From the NCBI GenBank assembly GCA_019916065.1, contig CM034238.1:32001721-32065720 (forward strand): DNA of 64,000 nucleotides, in the 5' to 3' direction. Below, piece after piece: positions 53,479 through 63,020 of the stretch. A program made the position numbers and the translations under genes. Within the stretch, counting starts at the first letter, position 1, and each line of letters begins with the position of its first letter. This DNA is from Vitellaria paradoxa (Eukaryota > Streptophyta > Magnoliopsida > Ericales > Sapotaceae). The notes under the pieces are model-generated. The model saw nothing but the letters and a program-made list of their open reading frames with translations. It had not been told where the DNA came from and did no database searches.

Positions 53479-54018
53479 ACCAAAAAAAAAAATTCCTGAA
53501 TTTATTGTTTTCATGTTTTCTTTTATTAAAAAAATTGTATATTTAGCATATTATACAAATATAGGTTAATTATATTAATAGTATCGATTTGATTAATGGC
53601 CCCTCAAACTACAAGATGAACTTAATCATTTTTTAATTTTTCAAACATAACTGAACCGTTGATTCAAAAACTAGACCAAATTAAACCAAAAAGACCAGTT
53701 TAACTTGGTTTGACGATTTGATTGATTCGGTTGTCCACCCTACTTAACATGTGTCCTTATGCTTGGAAACATATCAATTTACATAAACAATTCAAAATAG
53801 TCAACGAAATGAATTAAATAAGTCTTTCTAGTAATTTCACAATTTAAAAAAAAAAAAGGTCATCCCAACAATCATTAGCTTTCTCTAAAAAGAATTCTTA
53901 GGCAACTACCGAAATCAATATTAGCACATAACATCTTTGTTGTTGGATTTAGTCCAACAATCTGAGAATTTAGTCCAACCATATTAACTAAGCCTTTTTA
54001 GGCCATGAGATTAACTCC
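52398..54018. other. AT-rich region, no gene recognised
   Basis: No supported gene. A long T-run followed by TACTTACC plus A's lies at 53436-53492 and may be another L1-tail insertion, but its target copies cannot be read in the homopolymer. Two stretches with AACCAAATTAAACC / GGTTTGGTTTGA phrases (53100-53240, 53610-53745) look like parts of a small TIR element without clear ends. Confidence 0.4.
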
Positions 54019-54221
54019 AACAGGCAAGATGGATTTTTTTTTTTTTTTTTTGGTAGTTAAACGTTTGTTTTATTACTAAAAAATTTAGATTTACAACAAG
54101 CTTAGAACTAACCCCTAAGGGTACACACCCTATTTAAAGGGTTCCAAAGAACAAGACCATCTAATCTATCCATTAATAATTCCACTTACAACCCAAGTCA
54201 ATAGGCTAGTAATAAATCACC

Positions 54222-54867
54222 TCAAGATTTCATCTTTTTCCTACTTTGCTTGGATTTGGAGTTTGATTCTTTGATGAGTGAAATGCTGGCCAATGCTTGC
54301 TCCTTAGCGGAATTAAGCGTTTGTATACGATCTAGGAGTAGCTTCTTTTCCCAAGCTTGGGAGGAGGTTGGTATTGTTTTTGCTTGCTTTGGCTCTTGTT
54401 TGGTTGATACCTCATCATCCTTTGGCTCTTGCTCCAACTTTAGACTTCTGTCTTCCTCTTCACACTCATCCATTTCCTTTTCACCTCTTGGAAACTCATC
54501 CTCATGGCATGATTGTAAGATCTCAAACATATTAGAAAAAGTTTGTGGCATATCCTCGTTCCTTTCGTTTGGTGCTTGAATGCTTGTCTTTGCTTTTCTT
54601 CCCTTGTTGCCACTCATTCTCTTCGTGTTGCTCCTTAACTTTTCATTCTTGTTTGGTGAGCTTTGCATCTTGTTTAAGCTTAATTGGGCAAGCTAGTGTG
54701 AAATGACCAAAAGTCTTGCATTTCTCTCATCTTTTTGGACTCCAAGGAACTTCTACCTTTTTTTCAAATGGGCTACCATATCCCAAGTTTAACTTGAAAG
54801 ACTTGAGAATCTCCTTCTCAACTTGAACTTCAATGTAAATTCTAGCAAAAGTGAGCCTTGTCTTCTT
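54222..54867 (-). pseudogene. ORF1-only LINE: zinc knuckle and C-terminal region
   Basis: The frame 54222-54668 (148 codons) is strongly charged (ERNEDMPQTFSNMFEILQSC, EMDECEEEDRSLKLEQEP) and Lys-rich at its end. Between 54668 and 54867 the remains of a knuckle can be read in a shifted frame (CKTFGHFTLACP-like, complement of about 54690-54725). Its stop lies before the 3' UTR. This position is normally followed by ORF2 in L1. Confidence 0.65.
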
Positions 54868-55848
54868 CTACGTATACTCATCAAGAAATAAAGGCTTGCC
54901 AATAACACTTGTTACATAACTCAATCCTTTATTTGACCAAAGCTCAAGAGGAATGTTGTAAAGTTTGACCAAAATAGGAATGGATGAAAATTCTTCTTTA
55001 GTTAATTGCATGCCCGGGTACCATTTTTTAATGAGAATTAGCCGATTGCCGCAATAATAAGAACCCCCTTCCAAAATTTTCATCAAAGCATCCTCATTCA
55101 TGAAATTAAAAATGTAAAACTCATTGTCAAGGGTGACTAGTTCTTTAAGCTCATTTGTCCAAATTTTCTTTGCCGATGTTGCTATATAATGGAAAGAATT
55201 TCTTTTGTCAAAAAAGTATCCAACAAGTGCATGGTCCCAATGCATGTAACCTTGCTTTGGAATTTCTAGTGGAACTTTTAATTCATTTGCTTCTAATTCA
55301 ACATTAAAGTGCCTAAGCTTAGTAGACTTGAATTGCTCTTGTGAACCAACTAATTTGGACCAAGATAACTTACCCGGTTCGGCTCCTCTAGCTGGTTTGG
55401 TTCCATTAACATTGTGGGCCCCTCGAATTGAAGATGTGGAAGTAAAAGGCTGGAAATTTGCTGCCAGCGGATACTTTGTGGAATGATTTACCTCGGGTTT
55501 AACTTGCTCCAAATTAAATGTGGGCCCGCTAGTTGTTTCGGCTGAATTGGGAACAAAGGGCGTTGAATTTTGACCCGAACAAGGCTGCACTCTTGTACAC
55601 GCCGGACCATAATGTTCCCCCATGTTGTTGTGCACGGCTATACATGGTTTTGCAGAGGATGTCCCACTTCCATTTATATCAACTTTGAAATTGACTTCCT
55701 CATGTGTCTCGGCTGTTGCATCTTGTTTACCCGACGGACTAGAGCTATGCCCATTGACGTTTTGCTCAGCTACACGTGATGAATTGTTGGGGGACCCACC
55801 TAGCTCATTTAATGACTGTTTGACCGACCAAAATATATTAAATATCAT
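54868..55848 (-). pseudogene. ORF1-only LINE: DUF4283 domain frame
   Basis: 326-codon frame. Its C-terminal half is the DUF4283 domain typical of plant L1 ORF1 (GYMHWDHALVGYFFDKRNSF, FYIFNFMNEDALMKILEGGS, LILIKKWYPGMQL, PILVKLYNIPLELWSNKGLS). The N-terminal part is low in complexity. It is separated from the upstream frame by about 50-100 bp of AT-rich sequence with a stop. ORF1 proteins bind RNA and act as chaperones. Confidence 0.85.
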
Positions 55849-55895
55849 TAAATTTTTACTATTTTTTATATTTTTTTTAATAAAATTTATTACCT

Positions 55896-56885
55896 TTATG
55901 TAACTTTTTGACTAAAAATTAACGAACCAAACGGACGCTTAAATAAAGTACTCACCCGGTCTGAACTTTGCACGGCTTCATCAGGTGTGAACTCCAAGCT
56001 TGTATCATCTTCACGTGAGGCAGCAGCTACATGGGACCCACCATTACCCCTTAAGTCAAACTTCAAGTGTGCTTGCCAGCTTGTCTCGGTTATTGCCTCA
56101 TTTGTACCTAACGGGTAAATGAAGTTTCCATGGGTGCTTTGCTCAATCGCACGTGGAGTGGCAGAAGACCTGCCATTGCTTTTAAAATTTGGGGTGAGCC
56201 CGATTCCCCCTTTTGAAATCAAATTTTGACTTTTGACTTGGGTGGGAAATTTTCCATTTGATGCCGCCTTTGCAATTTCGGGATCCCCATCATCTTCCTC
56301 ATTCTGGCATGGATTTTTACTGCCATTTGGGTTGGCCGAACCTTCATGCTCATCTTTGGCGGAGTGGGGGCGTGGTGTCTTCTTCTCCTCAACAGCTGAA
56401 TGAATCTCAAATCCACGGGGAACTTTTTGCTGACTCACATTGACTTCCTCTTCTTTCTTCCTCCCTTCCGGAGTGAGCTCCTTTGAAGATGAATTCAAAG
56501 GTTGTTGCTTGTCATTCTTGAAGGGAGCTTGCACCATCCTCTTCCTTTCATTCGAAACAGACTCCTTTGGAGATGAAGTTTTGAGTTTCCTTAATCTCTC
56601 AGCAACTTTGGCCATGGAATCTAGAGATTGCTCTTCTACTTTTGCCTTGGACTCGCTGGAATGAAAATGAACTGGAGAACTACAATTAAAATAATTATCA
56701 TAATCATCATCCTCAGCATACCTCTCATCATCTAGATCTGATAAATTTATTTGGACCTGAGAACTTGAGGATTGACCATGAAAGTTGCCGCCCTTGGCTA
56801 ATGTTTCCTTGACCAAGCTTGCATGAAATTCTTTAAGTGAAAGCTTGGTTGCTGAATTTTTCTTCACCCGAGCTGCCTTCCCCAT
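55896..56885 (-). CDS. ORF1-only LINE: N-terminal frame
   Basis: 329-codon frame starting MGKAARVKKNSATKLSLKEF. It is rich in Ser, Lys and Glu, apparently disordered, and starts 84 bp inside the 5' end of the element. It leads into the DUF4283 frame after an AT-rich interruption (about 55850-55950). On the minus strand a GTGAGT occurs at the border and CAAACAG on the other side, so either a small insertion or an intron could explain it. Confidence 0.65.
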   Translation of the reverse strand: MGKAARVKKNSATKLSLKEFHASLVKETLAKGGNFHGQSSSSQVQINLSDLDDERYAEDDDYDNYFNCSSPVHFHSSESKAKVEEQSLDSMAKVAERLRKLKTSSPKESVSNERKRMVQAPFKNDKQQPLNSSSKELTPEGRKKEEEVNVSQQKVPRGFEIHSAVEEKKTPRPHSAKDEHEGSANPNGSKNPCQNEEDDGDPEIAKAASNGKFPTQVKSQNLISKGGIGLTPNFKSNGRSSATPRAIEQSTHGNFIYPLGTNEAITETSWQAHLKFDLRGNGGSHVAAASREDDTSLEFTPDEAVQSSDRVSTLFKRPFGSLIFSQKVT

Positions 56886-56984
56886 GATTATAAGCTTGAA
56901 AATAGAAAATTTTAGAGGGAGAAATTTCTAGAGAGAGAAGCTCTCATCTTGGCTCCTCCTTTTTGAGTTAACAGGCAAGATGGA

Positions 56985-58126
56985 TGATATCATAAGTCAT
57001 CAAAATCATTGTCAACTCCCCCATATCTCTGAAGAACACTAACGATGCACGTTTTACAGTATTGGAAACCAAACACAAAAGAAATTTCCAACCATTACTT
57101 GTCGAAATCTTTAATGCTATGGAGAAAATAAAGTTGATGTTAAAATAACTCTTTTCAAACTATTGCACCTTATGAAATCAACTATAACTTTCTTTATAGA
57201 ATTTAATCTAATAGATCTTTTGATTTCCAAAATTGGGAAAGTTGAGTGTAAATCAAAGAAAATAAAGATGAATAAAGCAAAACAAATAGATAAGCACTAG
57301 CGATTTAATGTAGTTCCCTTCTATATTACATGAACTTAGGTACGAATATCAATATGATACATGTTGAGTTAGATTTATTAATTTTGTTATTCAAAGAGAC
57401 AAGAACAAGGGAAAATATTTATACATTTAATATAATTATTTTATTTTATAAAATAACATTGTATTAACTAAGTTTTGTCAGAGTATTTCACGCATTAAAG
57501 TATAAAAACACGAAATGAAATATAAAAACACGAAATGAAATACTTCAAAACAAAAGAAATAAAAATAAAATTAGAGGAAATGTGTTGATACAGTAATGAT
57601 CCCCTCACATTTGAATACAAAAGTATAGATAATTTATAATTGCTCATGCTTTGTTTGAGAGAGAAATAATCATTAATTTTTTTATCTTATTCCTATTTTA
57701 TTTATTTTTTAATTTCTCAAAAATATTATTAATTACTGTCAAAAAATATTATTAGTTAAAAAGATTAAAATATTTATAACAAATAATAAATACTGACATT
57801 TAAATAAATAATATGTATTTAATGAGTATTTTAAGAAAACAACAAAAAACAGTAAAAAATTAAAATTAAAAAGGACTTTTTTTTGAAAGGCAAAAAGAAT
57901 TAAATTAATAATAAACAAGTACAAAATACCTTTCAAAAAAAAAAAAAAAAAAAGAGTGTAGAACAACATCGGAGTATTCCCCTAATATTACGTTTAGGAC
58001 GAAAAAAACCTAGTGAAGACAAGTTAGAAACATGAGTTTATGAAAATAAAAACCATAACTCAAAATAATGTTGAAAAGGTATTACAATGACACACAATGA
58101 TACCAACTCAACAACAGTAGATATCC
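56985..58126. other. AT-rich region between LINE and element D
   Basis: No gene supported. It contains an L1 3' tail on the minus strand (57877-57983): T-run, GAAAGG and the hairpin-like GGAGTATTCCCCT. An opposite ACCTTTC plus A-run lies inside it (57928-57953). The rest is simple AT-rich DNA. Confidence 0.5.
57877..57983 (-). mobile_element. L1 3' tail fragment with an inverted tail inside
   Basis: Minus-strand end ...GCCTTTC plus A's at 57877-57891 and the conserved 3' UTR motif at 57971-57983. Between them, in plus orientation, lies ACCTTTC with about 19 A's. No clear target copies were found for the inner piece. Confidence 0.55.
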
Positions 58127-58433
58127 TGATGGAGCATTGAGTAGGCCCATATTTAGGGCTAGACGAAATAAGAAACCCAAACCCAATGATGATTTTTATT
58201 ACTATTAGTTTATTTATTTAATTATATTTTTGGATTATTATTAGTTTATTTATTTAATTGTATTTATTTTGAATTTATCTATTAGGGTTAGAGTTTTCTG
58301 TTGGTGCCTATAATAGCACCTTCCGTTATTATTTTAAGATAGATTTGATGAGATTAAAACCCTAGAATATTTCTTTTAACCTTTCTTCTTTGTTTTCTTT
58401 ATTTTCTTGTTCCTTCGTAGCCGAACTACGTCA
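58127..58433 (+). repeat. 5' LTR of element D
   Basis: 307 bp from TGATGGAGC to TACGTCA, ending three bases before the primer site. It has an inverted repeat GGTGC-CTATAATA-GCACC at 58303-58320 around a TATA-like core, a possible promoter. The start is inferred from TG and inverted TGA/TCA ends; the partner LTR is outside the window. Confidence 0.7.
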
Positions 58434-58436
58434 ATT

Positions 58437-58448
58437 TGGTATCAGAGC
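58437..58448 (+). promoter_or_regulatory. Primer binding site of element D
   Basis: TGGTATCAGAGC, a perfect tRNA-iMet-type primer site just inside the LTR. Confidence 0.9.
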
Positions 58449-58559
58449 AAATCGATCTATAATCAACAAAAATTCATTGTTCATCTCAAACCCTAGCCGC
58501 AAGAAGAGAAAAATAGGGTATAACGAACAGGAGAGGACGAGAGAAGAAGAAAAAAGGAC

Positions 58560-59060
58560 TTGTATGCAGCAAGTTTTACAGGTTATATCTTCTTCATTCA
58601 CCGTCGGATTGGCCTGAAATTTGGTCAGTACATCCCTCTCTTGTGATTCTTGTGTTTGGACGGTTGGATCGTTGATTTGAACTTCCAGCAGTGAGAATGG
58701 CGTTTCCGAACAGAGCAGTTTGGAAGTGCAGAGTTGCAGTTTTTTTTGGTGCGCAGTCTTCATCTATTGGCTTCATCTCCTTGGTTAACCGTTGGATCGG
58801 TTGGGTTTTTGGTTAGATTGTTCAGAACATCTGGTTCTATATTTTGAACGGTTGGATCATCCATATCAAATTCCTGTGGTGAGTTCCAGTCGACCAAACA
58901 GTGGTGATCAGAAAATAAGGAAACTTGTTGACTGTTCAGTGCAGTTTTCTTTAAAGGGTGATATCTCTGCAATCAACCGTTGGATCAAGTTGAAAATTTG
59001 ACAGAAGGTTTATGACATATGGTCCTGTAATTTGACCGAAGGGATTGTCAGTTGGAGATT
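58560..59060 (+). repeat. 188-bp diverged tandem repeat in element D leader
   Basis: The motifs CCGTYGGAT and CGGTTGGAT alternate at 58601, 58661, 58789, 58849 and 58977, with spacings of exactly 60, 128, 60 and 128 bp. The flanking sequence is similar too (GATATCT(C/T)...CA before CCGTTGGAT; TTTTGA..GAAGG after). About 2.5 units of a 188-bp repeat are present, and none is coding. Confidence 0.75.
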
Positions 59061-59527
59061 AGAATTATACAGTCCAGACAATGCTGCGTTTGTGAAGCAA
59101 GGGACACCTTGTATACTCGCAATTTGATTGATAGTGAAGTTTTTGGTGGGCCAAGGTATCGTGGTTTTTACTCCTAAATTCGAGAAGGTTTTCTATAGGA
59201 AAAAAAAAATCACACACCTTGTTTGGTTCCCTTGCAACAATACTAAAGTATTGTAGGCGTCTCAAAGCTCATTCAACGAGGAAATTTTTTTTTTATATTG
59301 AAAACTCGATTAATATTTGTGATATTTACGCATATTTTGTTTGAGTGTTTTAGATTCCAGTTTATTTGATAGAGCATAAAGAGTCTAAAAAAAAAAAGGT
59401 TAATTCTTTCATAATTCGTGTAAATTGTGGCATATAATCGCATTAAAATTTTTAGCTTTGTGTTTGTTGGATCAGCATATTGTTTATAAATTTTCTTACT
59501 TAGTGAAATTTTATATTCTAATTCAGC

Positions 59528-61111
59528 ATGTCAGCCACAAAAAGTGACACCCTTGAACCTTCCTCATCTAACACAAAAGACTCAATTGAGAGACTTAACA
59601 ATTTTGACTTAAGACTACAAGCCTTATCTCAAGATTTAAATGATAGTCTAGCATGTATTACCCATCATCATGATGCAAATAAAGCACATTTTGATTTAAT
59701 CACTGCATCGGTAAGTAATTTAAATTCAATGTGTGGTCAATTGACTCAACGTCAACCTACCCTCGAACAACAAACTCATGCAATAAATCAAAAAATAGAT
59801 TTGCTTATAAAACATTTGGGTAAACATGAAATATGTGAATATGTTGATGAAACTGTTAGAAAACTTTTTGGGTCAACACACACTGGGAATTCAAGTCCTT
59901 CTAGGGGTTCACATCAATTTGATGAATTCACAAATGGTTTGCATGACAATTTGGGTAGAATAAACTTTGGTAGTAATTCAATTGCTCAACCTCATACAAG
60001 GTTACCCGATATAGGAGGCTTTCAATCCAACCTAGGTGATCAGTTTCAACCTGCTAATGTTAACTTTTCACTAGATTACCAACCACTAAGACAAAATCAC
60101 CCACCAAATCATATGAGAGAGGATGTCGCTCCTTAGCGATACCAGCCTAGGGTTAATGGTAATTGGGGTAGAGATCAAGATAGGTAGGTTAGACAACCTC
60201 AAAGAGATATCACAACAAAAGTCAAAGTCAGTGTTCCTGAATTTGATGGTAGAATGGATCCTAATGCTTTCTCCGATTGGTTAGTAGCTATTGAATAATA
60301 TTTTGATTGGTATGAAATAATAAATAAAGAACGTATTAGGTTTGCTAAAATAAAATTAACCAATTCAGCTAAAATGTATTGGCAAAATGTGTTGCAAGAC
60401 ATAATTCGTTTGGGTGAACCACCCATCACCCAATGGGTTGTTATGAAAGCTAAGTTGCAAGAAAAGTACATTCCTCCATCATATAAGAGTCAGTTGTTCT
60501 CTAACATGATTAATCTAAAACAAATGACTCTTAGTGTAGCTGAATATTCTGCTAAATTTGAGGAAGCTAGGCTTAGGTGTAGTGAGTTCCATACTGAGGA
60601 TTAATTTGCTATTTGCACCCGTTTTATTAATGGTCTCAGGTTTGATATTCAAAAGATGGTTAAATTGCATGCACCCCACACTGTAGAGGATGCATGTCAA
60701 AAAGTATTAGAAGTTGAGAAGTTCAATAGACCTTCCTCTTTTGCACACACAGGTCAGTCCAAGTCACAATCTATGTCATCAAATGGTAATGTTAAACCCA
60801 ATAACGTTAGGAGCAAGGAGTCTAGTTTATGTAACTTTCTTCTTATTGCTTCTCATATTGAGTCTAAGGCTAGTAATCCATCGATTGTCTATCATAAGTG
60901 TCACCAAAAGAGTCATATTGCATCTCGTTGTCCCCAACGTGCATTGGCCTTAAATGTTGAACAGAGTAGTTTGGAGATTAAGGAAGACCAAATTGTTGAT
61001 CCTTTAGAATGTTATGGTGATGAAGATAATCTTTAGGAAGATCTTGATGCTGATGAGTGTGTTGGTGTGGTTAGATGTGTGCTACCCACGACTGTAGATA
61101 ATGATAATTGA
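59528..61111 (+). pseudogene. Element D gag
   Basis: One frame from MSATKSDTLEPSSS through protease (to 61414) contains only stop codons, no frameshifts: 60134, 60185, 60296, 60602, 61034 and 61109. The capsid domain is at about 60215-60680 (VSVPEFDGRMDPNAFSDWL, KLTNSAKMYWQNVL, KLQEKYIPPSYKSQLFSNM, FINGLRFDIQKMV). A knuckle-like segment is at about 60890-60930 (YHKCHQKSHIASRCP, with the first Cys apparently replaced). The N-terminal 200 codons are coiled-coil-like and Asn/Gln-rich. Confidence 0.88.
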
Positions 61112-61414
61112 AAGCGTACTAGTATTTTTCACACAGTCATACAGAGTGGAGATAAGAAGTGTAAGTTAGTGATTGATGGGGGTAGTTCAATGAATGTGGT
61201 TTCTAAGAATGCTGTTAAATTGCTAAACCTGAAAGTAAAACCACATCCAAATCCTTTTAGGGTAGCATGGGTGAATGACCACACTTTGCCTGTCACTCAA
61301 AGATGTCTAGTCTCTATTCAAATGGGAGATTATAAGGATGAAATCTGTTATGATGTGCTACCCATGGATGTTGCCCATGTTCTCTTAGGTCGCCCTTGGC
61401 TTTATGATCTTTAA
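61112..61414 (+). pseudogene. Element D aspartic protease
   Basis: It contains VIDGGSSMNVVSKNAVKLLN at the active site, ICYDVLPMDVAHVLLGRPWL and a stop at 61412 where a frameshift leads into the RT frame (61404). This is the same domain order as in elements A and B. Confidence 0.85.
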
Positions 61415-62790
61415 TGTTACCAATTTTGGCAAGGATAATATCTATTCATTTAAGTATAAGGGTAAGAACATTATTTTGAGACCTACTAAGCCAAAAAGTT
61501 ACAATGGTAAACGTGACATCTATAAACTTTCTGAACGAAATTTGCATATTTTAAAATGTAAGAAGTTTGAGAGAGAGGGAATGGAGACTGTTATGTGCTT
61601 AGCTTTAGTAGCAAAGGAAGTTTCATCTGACTTTTCGATTAATGATGTTCCTTTGGAAGTGAAGAAATTACTAGATGATTTTATTGTTGTGGTGCCCAAT
61701 GAATTACCTAGTGAATTACCACCTTTGAGAGATATCCAGCATGATATAGACCTAGTTCCAGATTCTCAATTGCCTAACCTTCCACATTATAGAATGAACC
61801 CTAAAGAGCGAGAAGAGTTGAATAGGCAAGTAGGACTTTTAGAGAGAGGATTTGTTAGGCATAGGCATAGCCTTAGTCCTTGTGCGGTGCCAGCTTTGTT
61901 GACACCTAAGAAAGATGAATCTTGGAGAATGTGTGTGGATAGTAGAGCCATCAATAAGATCACAATCAAGTATAGATTTCCTATCCCCCGCCTTGAAGAT
62001 ATGTTGGATTTATTAGCTGGTTCTAGTTGGTTCTCTAAGATAGATTTGCGTAGTGGATATCATCAAATTCGTGTTAGGCCAGGAGATGAGTGAAAAACTG
62101 CATTTAAAACACAAAATGGTTTATTTGAGTGGTTAGTTATGCCTTTTGGTTTGTCTAATGCTCCTAGTACTTTCATGAGTTATGACCCATGTCCTACAGC
62201 CTTTCATTGGTAAATTTTTGGTGGTCTACTTTGGTGACATACTGATCTATAGCAAATCCAAAGAAGCTCATTTAGAACATCTTCAACAGGTTTTTCTTAC
62301 TCTTGGAGAGGCTAAACTTTATGTTAACCTTAAGAAGTGTTCTTTCATGCAACCACAAGTGCTTTTCTTAGGCTTTATCGTGTCTGAACATGGCATTTCA
62401 GCTGACCCCGAAAAGGTTAGAGTTATTAGGAAGTGGCCTGAACCAAAATCTGTCACTGAGGCTCGTAGTTTTCATGGTTTAGCTTCTTTCTATAGGAGAT
62501 TTATTAGGGGATTTAACACTATTATGGCTCTTATCACAGAATGTTTAAAAAATGCGGAGTTTCAATGGTCTAATACTGCTAGCCAGGCATTTAGAGAAAT
62601 CAAGGTAAAAATAACTGAGGCACCTGTTTTGAGACATCCTGATTTTACCAAAGGTTTTGAGGTTGCTTGTGATACATAAAGTGTAGGTATTGGTGGTGTC
62701 TTAAGTCAAGAAAGTCACCCTATAGCTTTCTTTGGTGAAAAACTCAATGATGTTAAAAATCGATATTCTACATATGATAAAGAGTTTTAT
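61404..62790 (+). pseudogene. Element D reverse transcriptase
   Basis: The frames 61404-62093 and 62182-62679 show RMCVDSRAINKITIKYRFPI, WFSKIDLRSGYHQIRV, then (after TGA at 62091) [16 protein letters not shown], a frameshift near 62175, [23 protein letters not shown] and [16 protein letters not shown]. The catalytic motif is YFGD as in element B, not YFDD. A stop at 62677 comes at the beginning of RNase H (FEVACDT). Confidence 0.9.
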
Positions 62791-63020
62791 GCTATAGTGC
62801 AAAGTCTTCGCTTTTGGAGGTTTTATTTGTTGCCTACTGAATTTGTGTTGTTTTCTGACCACCAAGCTTTAAGATATTTAAACTCACAAAAGAAATTGAA
62901 TGCTCGACATGCTAAATGGGTTGAATTTTTGAATGAACATTCTTTTGTGATTAACCATCGTGTTGGTATTGAAAACAAAGCTACCGATGCACTTAGTCGA
63001 TTAACTGTTACACTTTATCG
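62680..63020 (+). pseudogene. Element D RNase H
   Basis: GIGGVLSQESHPIAFFGEKL, YSTYDKEFYAIVQSLRFW, LFSDHQALRYLNSQKKLNAR and ATDALSRL follow RT without a gap. The first catalytic Asp is upstream of the stop at 62677. Confidence 0.85.

Larger units (their letters stand above)
54034..56969 (-). mobile_element. ORF1-only L1-like LINE
   Basis: Flanked by a perfect 15-bp duplication AACAGGCAAGATGGA (54019-54033, 56970-56984). On the minus strand it has a short 5' UTR, an ORF1 region (DUF4283 plus CCHC-like knuckle), a C-terminal acidic frame, an L1-type 3' UTR with a (CCCCTAAGGG)-like motif near 54113-54130, and a poly(A) tail. No endonuclease or RT sequence is present, although the 5' end appears complete. 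It resembles mammalian HAL1 elements in organisation and must have been copied by ORF2 of another L1. Confidence 0.82.

Noticed and set aside
53100..53745. hAT-like MITE with GGTTTGGTT ends
   Set aside because: The two ends share word types but cannot be aligned as inverted repeats with a target duplication.
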